Part shown: one piece after another, positions 53,528-61,752 of the stretch
Position numbering within the stretch: the first letter of the stretch is position 1
How the letters are laid out: every line of letters begins with the position of its first letter
Assembly: GCF_000282335.1 (NCBI RefSeq)
Contig: NZ_AKJM01000049.1
Coordinates: forward strand, 62,001 to 126,000
Direction of reading: 5' to 3'
DNA from: Pseudomonas sp. GM48
GTDB taxonomy: Bacteria > Pseudomonadota > Gammaproteobacteria > Pseudomonadales > Pseudomonadaceae
Length of the DNA stretch: 64,000 bases
The notes under the pieces: generated by a model
Seen by the model: the letters and a program-made list of their open reading frames with translations, nothing else
Told to the model about the DNA's origin: nothing
The model's database searches: none
Made by a program: the position numbers and the translations under genes

Positions 53528-54823
53528 TCATAGCGTCTTTTTCAGTTCGGGTAGATGGCTCGCGCCCAGCACTGCCGGCAATATCCCCGCACGCAAATCC
53601 GTTCCGCTCGGCTGCTGATACAGACTCAACCCGAACTCCGGCAGCACCGCCAGCAGGTAGTCAAAAATATCCCCCTGGATCCGCTCGTAGTCGGCCCATG
53701 CCGTGGTGCGGGTAAAACAGTAGATCTCCAACGGAATGCCCTGGGCCGTGGTCTGCATCTGGCGGACCATGCAGGTCATGTTCGGCTGGATCTCTGTGTG
53801 ACTTTTCAAGTACGCCAATGCATAGGCCCGAAACGTCCCGATATTGGTCATCCGCCGACGATTGGCCGACATCGCCGCAACATTACCCTGGGCTTCGTTC
53901 CACGCCTTGAGCTCGGCTTTCTTGCGGCTCATGTAATCGGTCAGTAAATGCACCTGAGACAGTTTCAGCTCCTCATCGTCACGGATGAAGCGCACGCCAC
54001 TGGCGTCGATGAACAGGCTGCGTTTGATCCGGCGGCCACCGGAAGCCTGCATGCCGCGCCAATTCTTGAACGACTCGGACATCAGGCGCCAGGTTGGAAT
54101 CGAGACGATGGTCTTGTCGAAGTTCTGCACCTTGACCGTGTGCAGCGTGATGTCCACCACATCGCCGTCGGCGCCCACCTGGGGCATTTCGATCCAGTCG
54201 CCGACCCGCAACATGTCGTTGCTGGTCAACTGCACACTGGCGACGAACGACAGCAGCGTGTCCTTGTAGACCAACAGAATCACCGCCGACATGGCACCCA
54301 GACCCGACAGCAGCAACAGCGGCGAGCGGTCGATCAGCGTGGCGACGATGACGATCGCACCAAACACGTACAACACCATTTTCGCCAGTTGCACATAGCC
54401 TTTGATCGAGCGGGTGCGGGCGTGCTCGGTGCGGGCGTAGATGTCCAGCAGGGCATTGAGCAGGGCGCTGACCGCCAGCAGCAGAAACAGGAAAGTGAAG
54501 GACAGCGCGACGTTGCCGAGGAACCCCAGACTGGTCTTGCTCAGGTTCGGTACCAGATTGAGACCGAACTGGATCACCAGCGAAGGCGTGATCTGCGCCA
54601 GGCGATGGAACACCTTGTTCTGCAGGAAATCATTGACCCAGTGCAAGGCCGGCTGGCGACCGAGCATTTTGGCCGCGTGCAGAATGAGGTAGCGCGCCAC
54701 CCGTCCGAGGAACAGCGCAATGGCCAGCAACAGCAATAGTGCCAGGCTGGAATGTACGAGCGGGTGCTGGTCGAGGGCACCCCAAAGGTCCAGGGCGTTG
54801 ATCCAGAGCTGTTTGATATCCAT
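53528..54823 (-). CDS. Mechanosensitive channel, YbdG-like MscS family
   Basis: The 431-residue protein has about five membrane segments. The pore helix and beta domain read LLSGLGAMSAVILLVYKDTLLSFVASVQL and then DMLRVGDWIEMP, GDVVDITLHTVKVQNFDKTIVSIPT, the MscS core. The extended C-terminus with RRIKRSLFIDASGVRFI and an insertion before the tail fits YbdG. It would open under membrane tension on osmotic downshift. Its 3-prime end has a degraded copy at 50304-50366. Confidence 0.9.
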   Translation of the reverse strand: MDIKQLWINALDLWGALDQHPLVHSSLALLLLLAIALFLGRVARYLILHAAKMLGRQPALHWVNDFLQNKVFHRLAQITPSLVIQFGLNLVPNLSKTSLGFLGNVALSFTFLFLLLAVSALLNALLDIYARTEHARTRSIKGYVQLAKMVLYVFGAIVIVATLIDRSPLLLLSGLGAMSAVILLVYKDTLLSFVASVQLTSNDMLRVGDWIEMPQVGADGDVVDITLHTVKVQNFDKTIVSIPTWRLMSESFKNWRGMQASGGRRIKRSLFIDASGVRFIRDDEELKLSQVHLLTDYMSRKKAELKAWNEAQGNVAAMSANRRRMTNIGTFRAYALAYLKSHTEIQPNMTCMVRQMQTTAQGIPLEIYCFTRTTAWADYERIQGDIFDYLLAVLPEFGLSLYQQPSGTDLRAGILPAVLGASHLPELKKTL

Positions 54824-55015
54824 GGTTAAAAACGATTCTTCTGTAGGGCGCGAGAGGCGATTAGAGCATTTAAGACGCTTTGTATTACGTTTGAGGAAAA
54901 ATCAGGCAACAAAAAACCAACTGTTTACCGCCATTTGTATAAAGAAACTCGGCCTGAGCGCTCGAAACCGTTACCCTATGCAGCTGTTTTTTTGCATTTC
55001 TTCGAGGTAGCACCC

Positions 55016-56356
55016 GTGTTTTCCCAATTCGCCCTGCACGAACGCCTGCTCAAAGCCGTGGCCGAGCTGAAATTTGTCGAGCCAACGCCTGTGCAAGCCG
55101 CGGCCATTCCGCTGGCGCTCCAGGGGCGTGACCTGCGGGTGACGGCGCAAACCGGTAGCGGCAAAACCGCTGCATTCGTTTTGCCCATCCTCAATCGTCT
55201 GATCGGCCCGGCGAAAATCCGCGTCAGCATCAAGACCCTGATCCTGCTGCCGACCCGCGAACTGGCCCAGCAGACGCTGAAAGAAGTTGAACGCTTCTCG
55301 CAGTTCACCTTCATCAAGTCCGGCCTGATCACCGGCGGCGAAGACTTCAAGGTCCAGGCTGCGATGCTGCGCAAGGTGCCAGACATCCTGATCGGTACGC
55401 CGGGCCGGATGATCGAGCAACTGAACGCCGGCAACCTCGACCTCAAGGAAGTCGAAGTCCTGGTACTCGACGAAGCCGACCGCATGCTCGATATGGGCTT
55501 TGCCGAGGACGTGCAGCGCCTCGTGGACGAATGCCCGAATCGTCAGCAGACCATGCTGTTCTCCGCCACCACAGGCGGTTCCGGCTTGCGCGAGATGATC
55601 GCCAAGGTCCTGAACAACCCTGAGCACCTGCAGCTCAACGCGGTCAGCCAGCTGAACGACACCACCCGCCAGCAAATCATTACCGCTGACCACAACCAGC
55701 ACAAAGAACAGATCGTCAACTGGCTGCTGGCCAACGAGACCTACCAGAAGGCCATCGTCTTCACCAACACCCGGGCCATGGCCGACCGTATCTACGGCCG
55801 CCTGGTGGCGCAGGAATACAAAGCGTTCGTGCTGCACGGCGAGAAAGACCAGAAGGATCGCAAACTGGCGATCGACCGCCTGAAGCAGGGCGGCGTGAAA
55901 ATCCTCGTGGCCACCGACGTCGCTGCCCGCGGTCTGGACGTGGACGGCCTGGACCTGGTGATCAACTTCGACATGCCGCGCAGCGGCGACGAGTACGTGC
56001 ACCGCATCGGTCGTACCGGCCGCGCCGGTAACGATGGCCTGGCCATCTCGCTGATCTGCCACGGCGACTGGAACCTGATGTCGAGCATCGAGCGCTACCT
56101 CAAGCAGAGCTTCGAGCGCCGTACCATCAAGGAAGTCAAAGGCACCTACGGCGGACCGAAAAAGGTCAAGGCCTCGGGCAAAGCCGTCGGCGTGAAGAAG
56201 AAAAAGACCGACGCCAAGGGCGACAAGAAAAAAACTGCCGCCAAGACCCCGACCAAGCGCAAGAGCGTCAACCGGCCGAAGAGCGACTCCCTGGTTAGCA
56301 AGGACGGCATGGCCCCGCTCAAGCGCCGCAAGCCGGAAGCGCCGGCGGCTGAATAA
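55016..56356 (+). CDS. DEAD-box RNA helicase with lysine-rich tail
   Basis: The 446-residue helicase has the Q motif (FVEPTPVQAAAIP), motif I AQTGSGKT (44-51), PTRELAQQ, the DEAD box in VLVLDEADRMLDMGF, SAT, and HRIGRTGRAG. From about residue 375 the tail is mostly Lys, Ala and Thr (KKKKTDAKGDKKKTAAK), a disordered RNA-binding extension. It resembles RhlE/SrmB-type helicases of ribosome assembly. The frame is open 27 codons upstream; GTG 55016 with GAGG 9 nt ahead gives the family N-terminus VFSQFALHERLL. A terminator follows. Confidence 0.9.
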   Translation: MFSQFALHERLLKAVAELKFVEPTPVQAAAIPLALQGRDLRVTAQTGSGKTAAFVLPILNRLIGPAKIRVSIKTLILLPTRELAQQTLKEVERFSQFTFIKSGLITGGEDFKVQAAMLRKVPDILIGTPGRMIEQLNAGNLDLKEVEVLVLDEADRMLDMGFAEDVQRLVDECPNRQQTMLFSATTGGSGLREMIAKVLNNPEHLQLNAVSQLNDTTRQQIITADHNQHKEQIVNWLLANETYQKAIVFTNTRAMADRIYGRLVAQEYKAFVLHGEKDQKDRKLAIDRLKQGGVKILVATDVAARGLDVDGLDLVINFDMPRSGDEYVHRIGRTGRAGNDGLAISLICHGDWNLMSSIERYLKQSFERRTIKEVKGTYGGPKKVKASGKAVGVKKKKTDAKGDKKKTAAKTPTKRKSVNRPKSDSLVSKDGMAPLKRRKPEAPAAE

Positions 56357-56376
56357 GTCGTTGTAAGTGCCCCACG

Positions 56377-56405
56377 AAAAACCCGGACAGTGTCCGGGTT
56401 TTTTC
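56377..56405 (+). terminator. Intrinsic terminator of the DEAD-box gene
   Basis: AAAACCCGGACA and TGTCCGGGTTTT form a stem with a minimal loop and end in six Ts, 21 bp after the stop. Confidence 0.92.
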
Positions 56406-56530
56406 ATGTCTGATGTTTATCAACTCTCAGTTTTCTTTTCTGCCGACTCCAATTCCTTCAAGCGCTGATCCATCAACTGGCACTATTCGGGGGGGAAGTT
56501 CAGTCAAAGGTACCGGGATGCCCGTCTCGA

Positions 56531-56998
56531 TCAGTCTTTCACCGCGATACACATCTGCAGCTCCATGAACCCGGTCTTTTCATCGTAGGAAGCCTCTATC
56601 GGATAGCGTTCGAACCCCGGGCGCTGGTCGTATTCCAGGCCACTTTGCGGCATCCACTGCGTGCACATCTCGCACCAGCCGGCTGGAATTTCGCTGGCTG
56701 GCCCTGTGAATTCGGCGACGGCGTAGCGGCCGCCGGGCAGGTGGGTGACGGCGAACGGGTATTTGGGTTCGAAGTCGGCGGGCACTTCGACGCAGGCGTC
56801 GTAGCGGCAGTATTGCGCTGGCGTGGTGCTCGGGTCGTCGTGGCCGATGCCGTAGCGCACGCGGTTGAGCAGGTTGTTTTCAATCATCCACGGGGCCACC
56901 GTTTCGCGCCAGAAGGTACCGATTTCCGGGCCGTAGGGGCCGGTGTAGCGCAGGTAGGCGACGCGGGCCGGGGGCAGGGTTTTGAGGGTGACGTTCAT
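56531..56998 (-). CDS. GyrI-like small-molecule-binding protein (AraC effector domain)
   Basis: The 155-residue protein is one GyrI/SOUL-type domain: PPARVAYLRYTGPYG at the N-terminus, then YDACVEVP, LPGGRYAVAEFTG and a C-terminal QMCIAV. Family members include the gyrase inhibitor SbmC and free-standing effector domains of AraC regulators; binding a hydrophobic ligand is the likely function, and no DNA-binding part is present. ATG 56998 has AAGG about 9 nt upstream. It lies 3-prime of a DUF899 gene on the same strand with a REP pair between. Confidence 0.84.
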   Translation of the reverse strand: MNVTLKTLPPARVAYLRYTGPYGPEIGTFWRETVAPWMIENNLLNRVRYGIGHDDPSTTPAQYCRYDACVEVPADFEPKYPFAVTHLPGGRYAVAEFTGPASEIPAGWCEMCTQWMPQSGLEYDQRPGFERYPIEASYDEKTGFMELQMCIAVKD

Positions 56999-57050
56999 TG
57001 TCTTGGCCTTGTTTTTAATCTGGGGACTTTGTGTTGAATGGTCGGGCCTC

Positions 57051-57127
57051 TTCGCGGGCAAGCCCGCTCCCACAGGGGCCTGGTGTGAACACATATTTTG
57101 TGTGTGGGAGCGTGGCTTGCCCGCGAA
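57051..57127. repeat. REP pair, TTCGCGGGC variant
   Basis: TTCGCGGGCAAGCCCGCTCC and GGAGCGTGGCTTGCCCGCG differ by one inserted base in the second arm. It lies between two minus-strand genes. Confidence 0.88.
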
Positions 57128-57149
57128 GGCCGCGCCTCGGTGTCTGGGG

Positions 57150-57884
57150 CTAACCGCTATGGCAGCAGCTCGACTTCTCCTGTTCCTCATATTTGTCGTG
57201 ATGCCGCACCCATTCCATGATTTCGTCCTCGTTGCGGCCCTTGGGCGTGAGGTCGAGGTAGTTGTAGGCGCCGACCAGCAGGTCCAGGCCCCGGGCATAA
57301 GTAGAGTAGGTATGGAAGATTTCGCCGGCGTCATTGCGATAAAACACGCTGAGACCGGGGAGTTCTTCCTCGGAGCCGTCGGTTTTTTCGTAGTTGTACG
57401 TAGCCTTTCCGGCGGCGACGTCTTCGGCCCGGGCACAGACGCCAAAGTCGTAGTTGAAATCGCATCCTGCTGACGACACCCAGTCGAACTTCCAGCCCAT
57501 GCGCCGTTTGAACGCCTGGAATTCGGCGAACGGTGCGTGGGAAACCGCTACTACGGCCACGTCATGGTGGGCCAGATGCTGGTTGGCGCCGTCGATGTGA
57601 TCGCTTAGGTACGAGCAACCGGGGCAGCCCTCGTCCCAACCCTCGGCGAACATGAAGTGGTAGATGACTAACTGACTGCGGCCGCCAAACAGGTTGGCCA
57701 GTTTCAGTTCGCCGTTGGGCCCCTGGAAGTGGTAGTCCTTGTCGACTTTCACCCAGGGCAGGGCGCGGCGTTCGGCGCTGAGTTTGTCCCTTTCCTTGGT
57801 GAAGGCTTTCTCGTGGGCAAGGTGCTGTTTGCGGGCGGCGAGCCATTCTTCCCGCGACACGACGGGATGATTCTGAATGTTCAT
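57150..57884 (-). CDS. DUF899 thioredoxin-like family protein
   Basis: The 244-residue protein has the DUF899 core: REEWLAARKQHLAHEKA at the N-terminus, a thioredoxin-like strand LVIYHFMFAEGWDEGCPGC with the cysteine pair at the peroxiredoxin-like position, and VSHAPFAEFQAFKRRMGW. The C-terminus is Cys-rich (SSCCHSG). It is predicted to be cytosolic and redox-active, with no established role. ATG 57884 is followed by a typical family start. GyrI-like and DUF899 genes often occur near AraC regulators, but none is present here. Confidence 0.85.
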   Translation of the reverse strand: MNIQNHPVVSREEWLAARKQHLAHEKAFTKERDKLSAERRALPWVKVDKDYHFQGPNGELKLANLFGGRSQLVIYHFMFAEGWDEGCPGCSYLSDHIDGANQHLAHHDVAVVAVSHAPFAEFQAFKRRMGWKFDWVSSAGCDFNYDFGVCARAEDVAAGKATYNYEKTDGSEEELPGLSVFYRNDAGEIFHTYSTYARGLDLLVGAYNYLDLTPKGRNEDEIMEWVRHHDKYEEQEKSSCCHSG

Positions 57885-58074
57885 GTTGTTTTCTCCTGCG
57901 TGGGGCGGGGAGGTGAGTTACACAGCCTAGTCGTTTGGCTTGCGTGGAATTCGACATACCGCCGGTCGGTCGTCAGCAAATGCCCGGCTGAAGGGGCAGA
58001 GCGAATACCAACCAAGAGCAGGTTGAGGGCTTTTCCTCAACCATAGAATCTCCCACGTTGGCATTGTGTTGGGC

Positions 58075-58944
58075 TTAACTTTGTTTCGCCGCTTTCAGGC
58101 ACTTCAAGTCGCTGAAGTCCTTGCGCACTCCCTCGATTTTTTTCAGCAAACGTTCACGCTGAGCCGGCGTACTTTCAGCCATCAGATCCACAAACAGCGA
58201 GCGTGCCTGAGCTTCGGTGTTGGCAAAGGCCTGGCGATAGGCGGGCGTCCACAAACTCTCACGATTGACCAGAAGTGTCTCGATTCGTTGTGGGAATTGT
58301 GGGCTTTGGCGTTGGGCGACGGCCGCGCTGAACTGCTTTTGCCAGTGGACACGGTTGGCAAGCCACTGAGTGTTTTGCTCGCCCAAGGCGTTGGACCATG
58401 TGCTTACCCGCTGTTGCTGGGTGGTGCTCAGTGGCCCGAGCCAGTCCTTCAGGCGCTTTTCCATGCGCTCGCCGCGCTCCTTGATCTGCTGGTCGAGGGA
58501 GGGCTTGAGGTATTCCTCCTGGCGTTTGCGCTGGTCCTTGGCAAAGGCTTCGTTCATCTCGGCAACTTGCTTGTCATCCAGCCCTTGCAACAACTCGATG
58601 GCCGACGGGGTGATTTCCCGCGCAGTCTCGGCGATCGCTTGTTCGGCTTCGTGGGCGCGGGCCTGCAATGCGGCATCGTTGACCTGGTTGGTCGCGATCA
58701 TGGTTTGCAGGCGGTCCAGCCAGTCGAGGTAGCCGGGCAATTGGGTGGTGCAGTGCCAGCTCAGGTGTTCCTTCAGGCGTTCGTTCAGCCAGCTCTTTTG
58801 CTCGCCGTTCATGTCCAGGTAGTCGCTGAGCGTCCACGGGATGATCACATCGAGATTGCGGTAGGCCAGGCCCATGCGGCTGCACGCGCCGAGGGCGAGG
58901 GCAACGGTGAGCACAATGGTGAAATGTTTAAACCAGCGGGACAT
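58075..58944 (-). CDS. DUF6279 lipoprotein
   Basis: The 289-residue product has a lipoprotein signal ending LGAC, so Cys21 becomes the lipidated N-terminus. The mature part is almost entirely helical and rich in Gln, Glu and Arg (YRNLDVIIPWTLSDYLDMN, then long amphipathic helices), as in DUF6279. It is probably held on the periplasmic face of the inner or outer membrane; its function is unknown. It is monocistronic. Confidence 0.85.
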   Translation of the reverse strand: MSRWFKHFTIVLTVALALGACSRMGLAYRNLDVIIPWTLSDYLDMNGEQKSWLNERLKEHLSWHCTTQLPGYLDWLDRLQTMIATNQVNDAALQARAHEAEQAIAETAREITPSAIELLQGLDDKQVAEMNEAFAKDQRKRQEEYLKPSLDQQIKERGERMEKRLKDWLGPLSTTQQQRVSTWSNALGEQNTQWLANRVHWQKQFSAAVAQRQSPQFPQRIETLLVNRESLWTPAYRQAFANTEAQARSLFVDLMAESTPAQRERLLKKIEGVRKDFSDLKCLKAAKQS

Positions 58945-59248
58945 GGACGAATCCTTGCGAAAGCCAGTCTTCGGCTCTGATTCTCATGTGAACCCAGGAT
59001 GAGCCTGGCAGTTCAGCCGATAAACAGGAAGGTTTGAACATGTGTCATTTCATGAACAGCGAGGCAGGCTGGTGAGCCCATTGCAACGCTTGATGCAGAC
59101 ACGTGCAAGGATACCGGCGAATGATCGGCAATGAAGGCCGTGCGTCGATCTTCACAGGATCTGGAGGAGTGGCGGAGGGGGGAAGCGAGGGTTCCAGTCC
59201 AAGCGCTTCGAAGCTCAAAGCGCTTTGGGACCAGGTGACGCGAGGGGA
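58945..59248. other. Intergenic region without a supported gene
   Basis: This 304-bp stretch between two minus-strand genes carries two copies of the self-complementary octamer AAGCGCTT (59201-59208 and 59218-59225) that can pair as a hairpin just downstream of the next gene's stop. No ORF with a ribosome site and no tRNA-like fold is evident. Confidence 0.5.
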
Positions 59249-59437
59249 TTACTTTTTGCCCAGGGTGATCTGCTTGGACGGGCCGAACGTCTGGCCACTG
59301 ACGCCTTTGGCAATTTGCTGGATTTCACCGCCGGACTTGAGGAACGCTGCGATCTGGCTGTTGATCGATTCGCTGGTTTCGACGGCTGGAGCTGGCTTTG
59401 CTTTGCTGGTGGATGCTTTTACGCGCATGGCGGCCAT
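59249..59437 (-). CDS. Small basic protein of unknown function
   Basis: The 62-residue product has an N-terminal Lys/Ala/Pro-rich stretch (RVKASTSKAKPAPAVE) and a C-terminal segment AAFLKSGGEIQQIAKGVSG followed by a Lys-rich end. That ordered-looking half could be a short helix-turn-helix-like unit, but I cannot place it in a family. ATG 59437 and ATG 59428 are both possible; AGG lies close before the first. Codon use is normal for the window, supporting a real gene. Confidence 0.6.
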   Translation of the reverse strand: MAAMRVKASTSKAKPAPAVETSESINSQIAAFLKSGGEIQQIAKGVSGQTFGPSKQITLGKK

Positions 59438-59788
59438 TAACCTGTAGAAAATTAACTTGGCCAGGCATCGTACAGGAAACACCTGATAATTGCTTGGCAA
59501 ATATCCCCTGACAATACTCGTGAAGACTGGGCAATCAGTCATCGGCCAATATTTGAAATATGCACCTAAGCCGCTGTTTTAACTAAAAACATTGCCTGGA
59601 AAAATACCGCATTACGCTGACCTGGGCGTGGCGTAAATGCCCGGATCGGTCTGACGAGCGGACAGGTGTGCGATGCAAACCCGGGAAAATTGAGGCTTTC
59701 AGCGGATTTTCTCGTGCCACCGGGCCGGGTGCCAAACGCGACGCTTAAAACCGGGTAGAATGCCGCCCACGCAATGAGGGTATTGGAC
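59438..59788. other. Intergenic region, divergent promoters
   Basis: This 351-bp AT-richer region separates divergent genes and probably holds both promoters. A TAGAAT hexamer at 59756-59761, 28 bp before ATG 59789, is a possible -10 for the plus-strand gene. An imperfect inverted repeat, GCATTACGC / GCGTAAATGC, spans 59609-59640. No ORF is supported. Confidence 0.45.
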
Positions 59789-60625
59789 ATGGCTTTAGTC
59801 GGGCGCTACAACAGTTTGCAAGTGGTTAAACACACTAACTTCGGTTTATATCTGGACGGTGGCGCGGATGGCGAAATCCTTCTGCCTAATCGTTATATTC
59901 CAAAAGATATTCCTACCGAAGATGAAGACTGGCTCAACGTTTTTATTTATCTGGACAGCGATGACAAACTCATCGCAACTACTGAAAAGCCGAAAGTTCA
60001 AGTCGGTGAATTCGCCAGTTTGAAAGTTGTTGAAGTCAACAGCATCGGCGTATTCCTGGACTGGGGCTTGCCCAAGGACCTGTTGCTGCCGTTCTCCGAA
60101 GAGAAACGGCAGATGACGGCGGGCGAATATGTGGTGGTGCACGTCTACCTCGACAAGCACACCCGTCGCATCACCGCGACCGCGCGCCTGGACCGCTACC
60201 TGGACAAGACCCCGGCCAACTACACCGCGGGTCAGGAAGTGGACTTGCTGGTGGCCGAAGCCACTGACATGGGCTTCAAGGCCATCATCAACAACAAGCA
60301 TTGGGGCCTGATCCACAAGAACGAAATCTTCAAGTTCATGCGCGCCGGTAAAGAAGAAAAGGGCTTCATCAAGGAAGTTCGCGCCGACGGCAAGATCAGC
60401 CTGAGCCTGCAACCGGTCGGTCAGGAAGCGGCCACCAGCCTGAACTCGAAGATCCTCGCCAGGTTGCGCGAAAACAACGGGACCCTGGCGGTCAGCGACA
60501 AGAGTGATCCGGCGTTGATCAGCAGTCTGTTCGGTGTCAGCAAAGGCAACTTCAAGAAGGCCATCGGCGCGTTGTACAAGAATGGCCAGATTGTCATTCA
60601 TGCCGACCGTATCGAACTGAGTTGA
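59789..60625 (+). CDS. CvfB/YitL-like S1 RNA-binding protein
   Basis: The 278-residue protein is built of S1-type RNA-binding repeats (YNSLQVVKHTNFGLYLDG; ASLKVVEVNSIGVFLDWG; VDLLVAEATDMGFKAIINN) and a C-terminal winged helix (GVSKGNFKKAIGALYKNG), the CvfB arrangement. In staphylococci CvfB influences virulence gene expression; in pseudomonads it is a conserved cytosolic RNA-binding protein of unclear role. ATG 59789 follows GAGG about 10 nt upstream; an in-frame ATG 15 bp earlier is less likely. Confidence 0.88.
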   Translation: MALVGRYNSLQVVKHTNFGLYLDGGADGEILLPNRYIPKDIPTEDEDWLNVFIYLDSDDKLIATTEKPKVQVGEFASLKVVEVNSIGVFLDWGLPKDLLLPFSEEKRQMTAGEYVVVHVYLDKHTRRITATARLDRYLDKTPANYTAGQEVDLLVAEATDMGFKAIINNKHWGLIHKNEIFKFMRAGKEEKGFIKEVRADGKISLSLQPVGQEAATSLNSKILARLRENNGTLAVSDKSDPALISSLFGVSKGNFKKAIGALYKNGQIVIHADRIELS

Positions 60626-60639
60626 TTGCCTGACAATAC

Positions 60640-60704
60640 AGAAGGCCGGGATGGCGCAAGCAGAGAAGTGAAGGTCTCTGGCAGGCGGCATTTTCCGGCC
60701 TTCT
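60640..60704. repeat. Long-range inverted repeat after the CvfB-like gene
   Basis: AGAAGGCCGG and CCGGCCTTCT are perfect arms 45 bp apart, and a related CCCGGTG / AAGGCCGGGG pair lies at about 60733-60765. They may close the cvfB-like transcript; no T run follows the first. Confidence 0.45.
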
Positions 60705-60819
60705 GGTTAATAATCGACAACATGATTTTTCGCCCCGGTGTTTTCTTTTCAACGAGAAGGCCGGGGCTTTGCTTTTACTGCCGAGTCTTTGCCATGGATT
60801 GTGTCTTCGAGGTGTTCCG

Positions 60820-61752
60820 GTGAGCGCCACTCGGCGCAGCGCCGACGGGTTTGCCCTGCAAGTGATGATCGGGTTGTGCCTGGTCTGGGGCGTTCAGCAG
60901 GTGATGATCAAGTGGGCGGCGGCCGATATTGCGCCGGTGATGCAGGCGGCCGGACGTTCCGGTATGTCGGCGTTGCTGGTCGGGCTGCTGATCTGCTGGA
61001 AGGGCGGCTGGAGCCAGGTGAGTACAACCTGGCGCGGCGGCTTGTTGGCCGGCGCCTTGTTCGGCCTGGAATTCTTCTTCATCTCCGAAGGCCTGCAACT
61101 GACCACGGCGGCGCACATGTCGGTGTTCCTCTACACCGCGCCAATCTTCACTGCGTTGGGGGTGCACTGGTTGTTGCCCAGTGAGCGCTTGCGACCCTTG
61201 CAATGGCTGGGGATTGTCCTGGCCTTTATCGGGATTGCCATCGCGTTTGCCGGGGGCGTGTCCTGGGACAATCTGGATTACCGCATGTTGATGGGCGATG
61301 CCTTGGGTGTGCTGGCGGGTGCCGCCTGGGGCGCGACCACCGTAGTGGTACGCGCCTCGCGCCTGTCGGAAGCGCCAGTGACCCTGACGCTGTTCTATCA
61401 GTTGATTGTCGGTTTCTTCGGTCTGTTGTTGATTGCGCTACTCAGCGGCCAGATCACCCATGTCAGCCTGACCTCCGTGGCAGTGGCCAGTGTGCTGTTT
61501 CAGGGCGTGGTCGTGTCGTTCTTCAGTTACCTCATCTGGTTCTGGCTGTTGCGCCGTTATCTGGCGGCTAACCTCGCGGTGTTTTCGTTCATGACGCCGT
61601 TGTTCGGCGTCACGTTCGGGGTGGTGCTGCTGGGCGAGGCGCTGAGCCTGAACTTCATCATCGGTGCAGTGCTGGTGTTGGCGGGCATCACGTTTGTCAG
61701 CGCTGAGCAGTGGTTGCGTCGTCGTTTGCGCAAAGCCCTCGGGCAGCACTGA
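60820..61752 (+). CDS. EamA family (DMT) transporter
   Basis: The 310-residue protein has ten predicted membrane segments in two EamA repeats (VMIGLCLVWGVQQVMIKWA and ALGVLAGAAWGATTVVVRA) and the typical LLRRYLAANLAVFSFMTPLFGV near the end. The substrate is unknown. GTG 60820 with GAGG 8 nt ahead is preferred over an upstream ATG whose leader is not family-like. Its last 56 bp overlap the 3-prime end of the convergent YbfB-type gene. Confidence 0.86.
   Translation: MSATRRSADGFALQVMIGLCLVWGVQQVMIKWAAADIAPVMQAAGRSGMSALLVGLLICWKGGWSQVSTTWRGGLLAGALFGLEFFFISEGLQLTTAAHMSVFLYTAPIFTALGVHWLLPSERLRPLQWLGIVLAFIGIAIAFAGGVSWDNLDYRMLMGDALGVLAGAAWGATTVVVRASRLSEAPVTLTLFYQLIVGFFGLLLIALLSGQITHVSLTSVAVASVLFQGVVVSFFSYLIWFWLLRRYLAANLAVFSFMTPLFGVTFGVVLLGEALSLNFIIGAVLVLAGITFVSAEQWLRRRLRKALGQH

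Noticed and set aside
56412-56480. Short minus-strand tail encoding MDQRLKELESAEKKTES
   Set aside because: Only 17 codons follow the ATG and a stop lies two codons before it; it may be a gene remnant, but nothing upstream supports one.
59160-59230. Possible serine-tRNA-like start (GGAGGAGTGGCGGAG) followed by a hairpin
   Set aside because: No anticodon arm, T-loop consensus or CCA-adjacent acceptor pairing can be found at the expected spacing.
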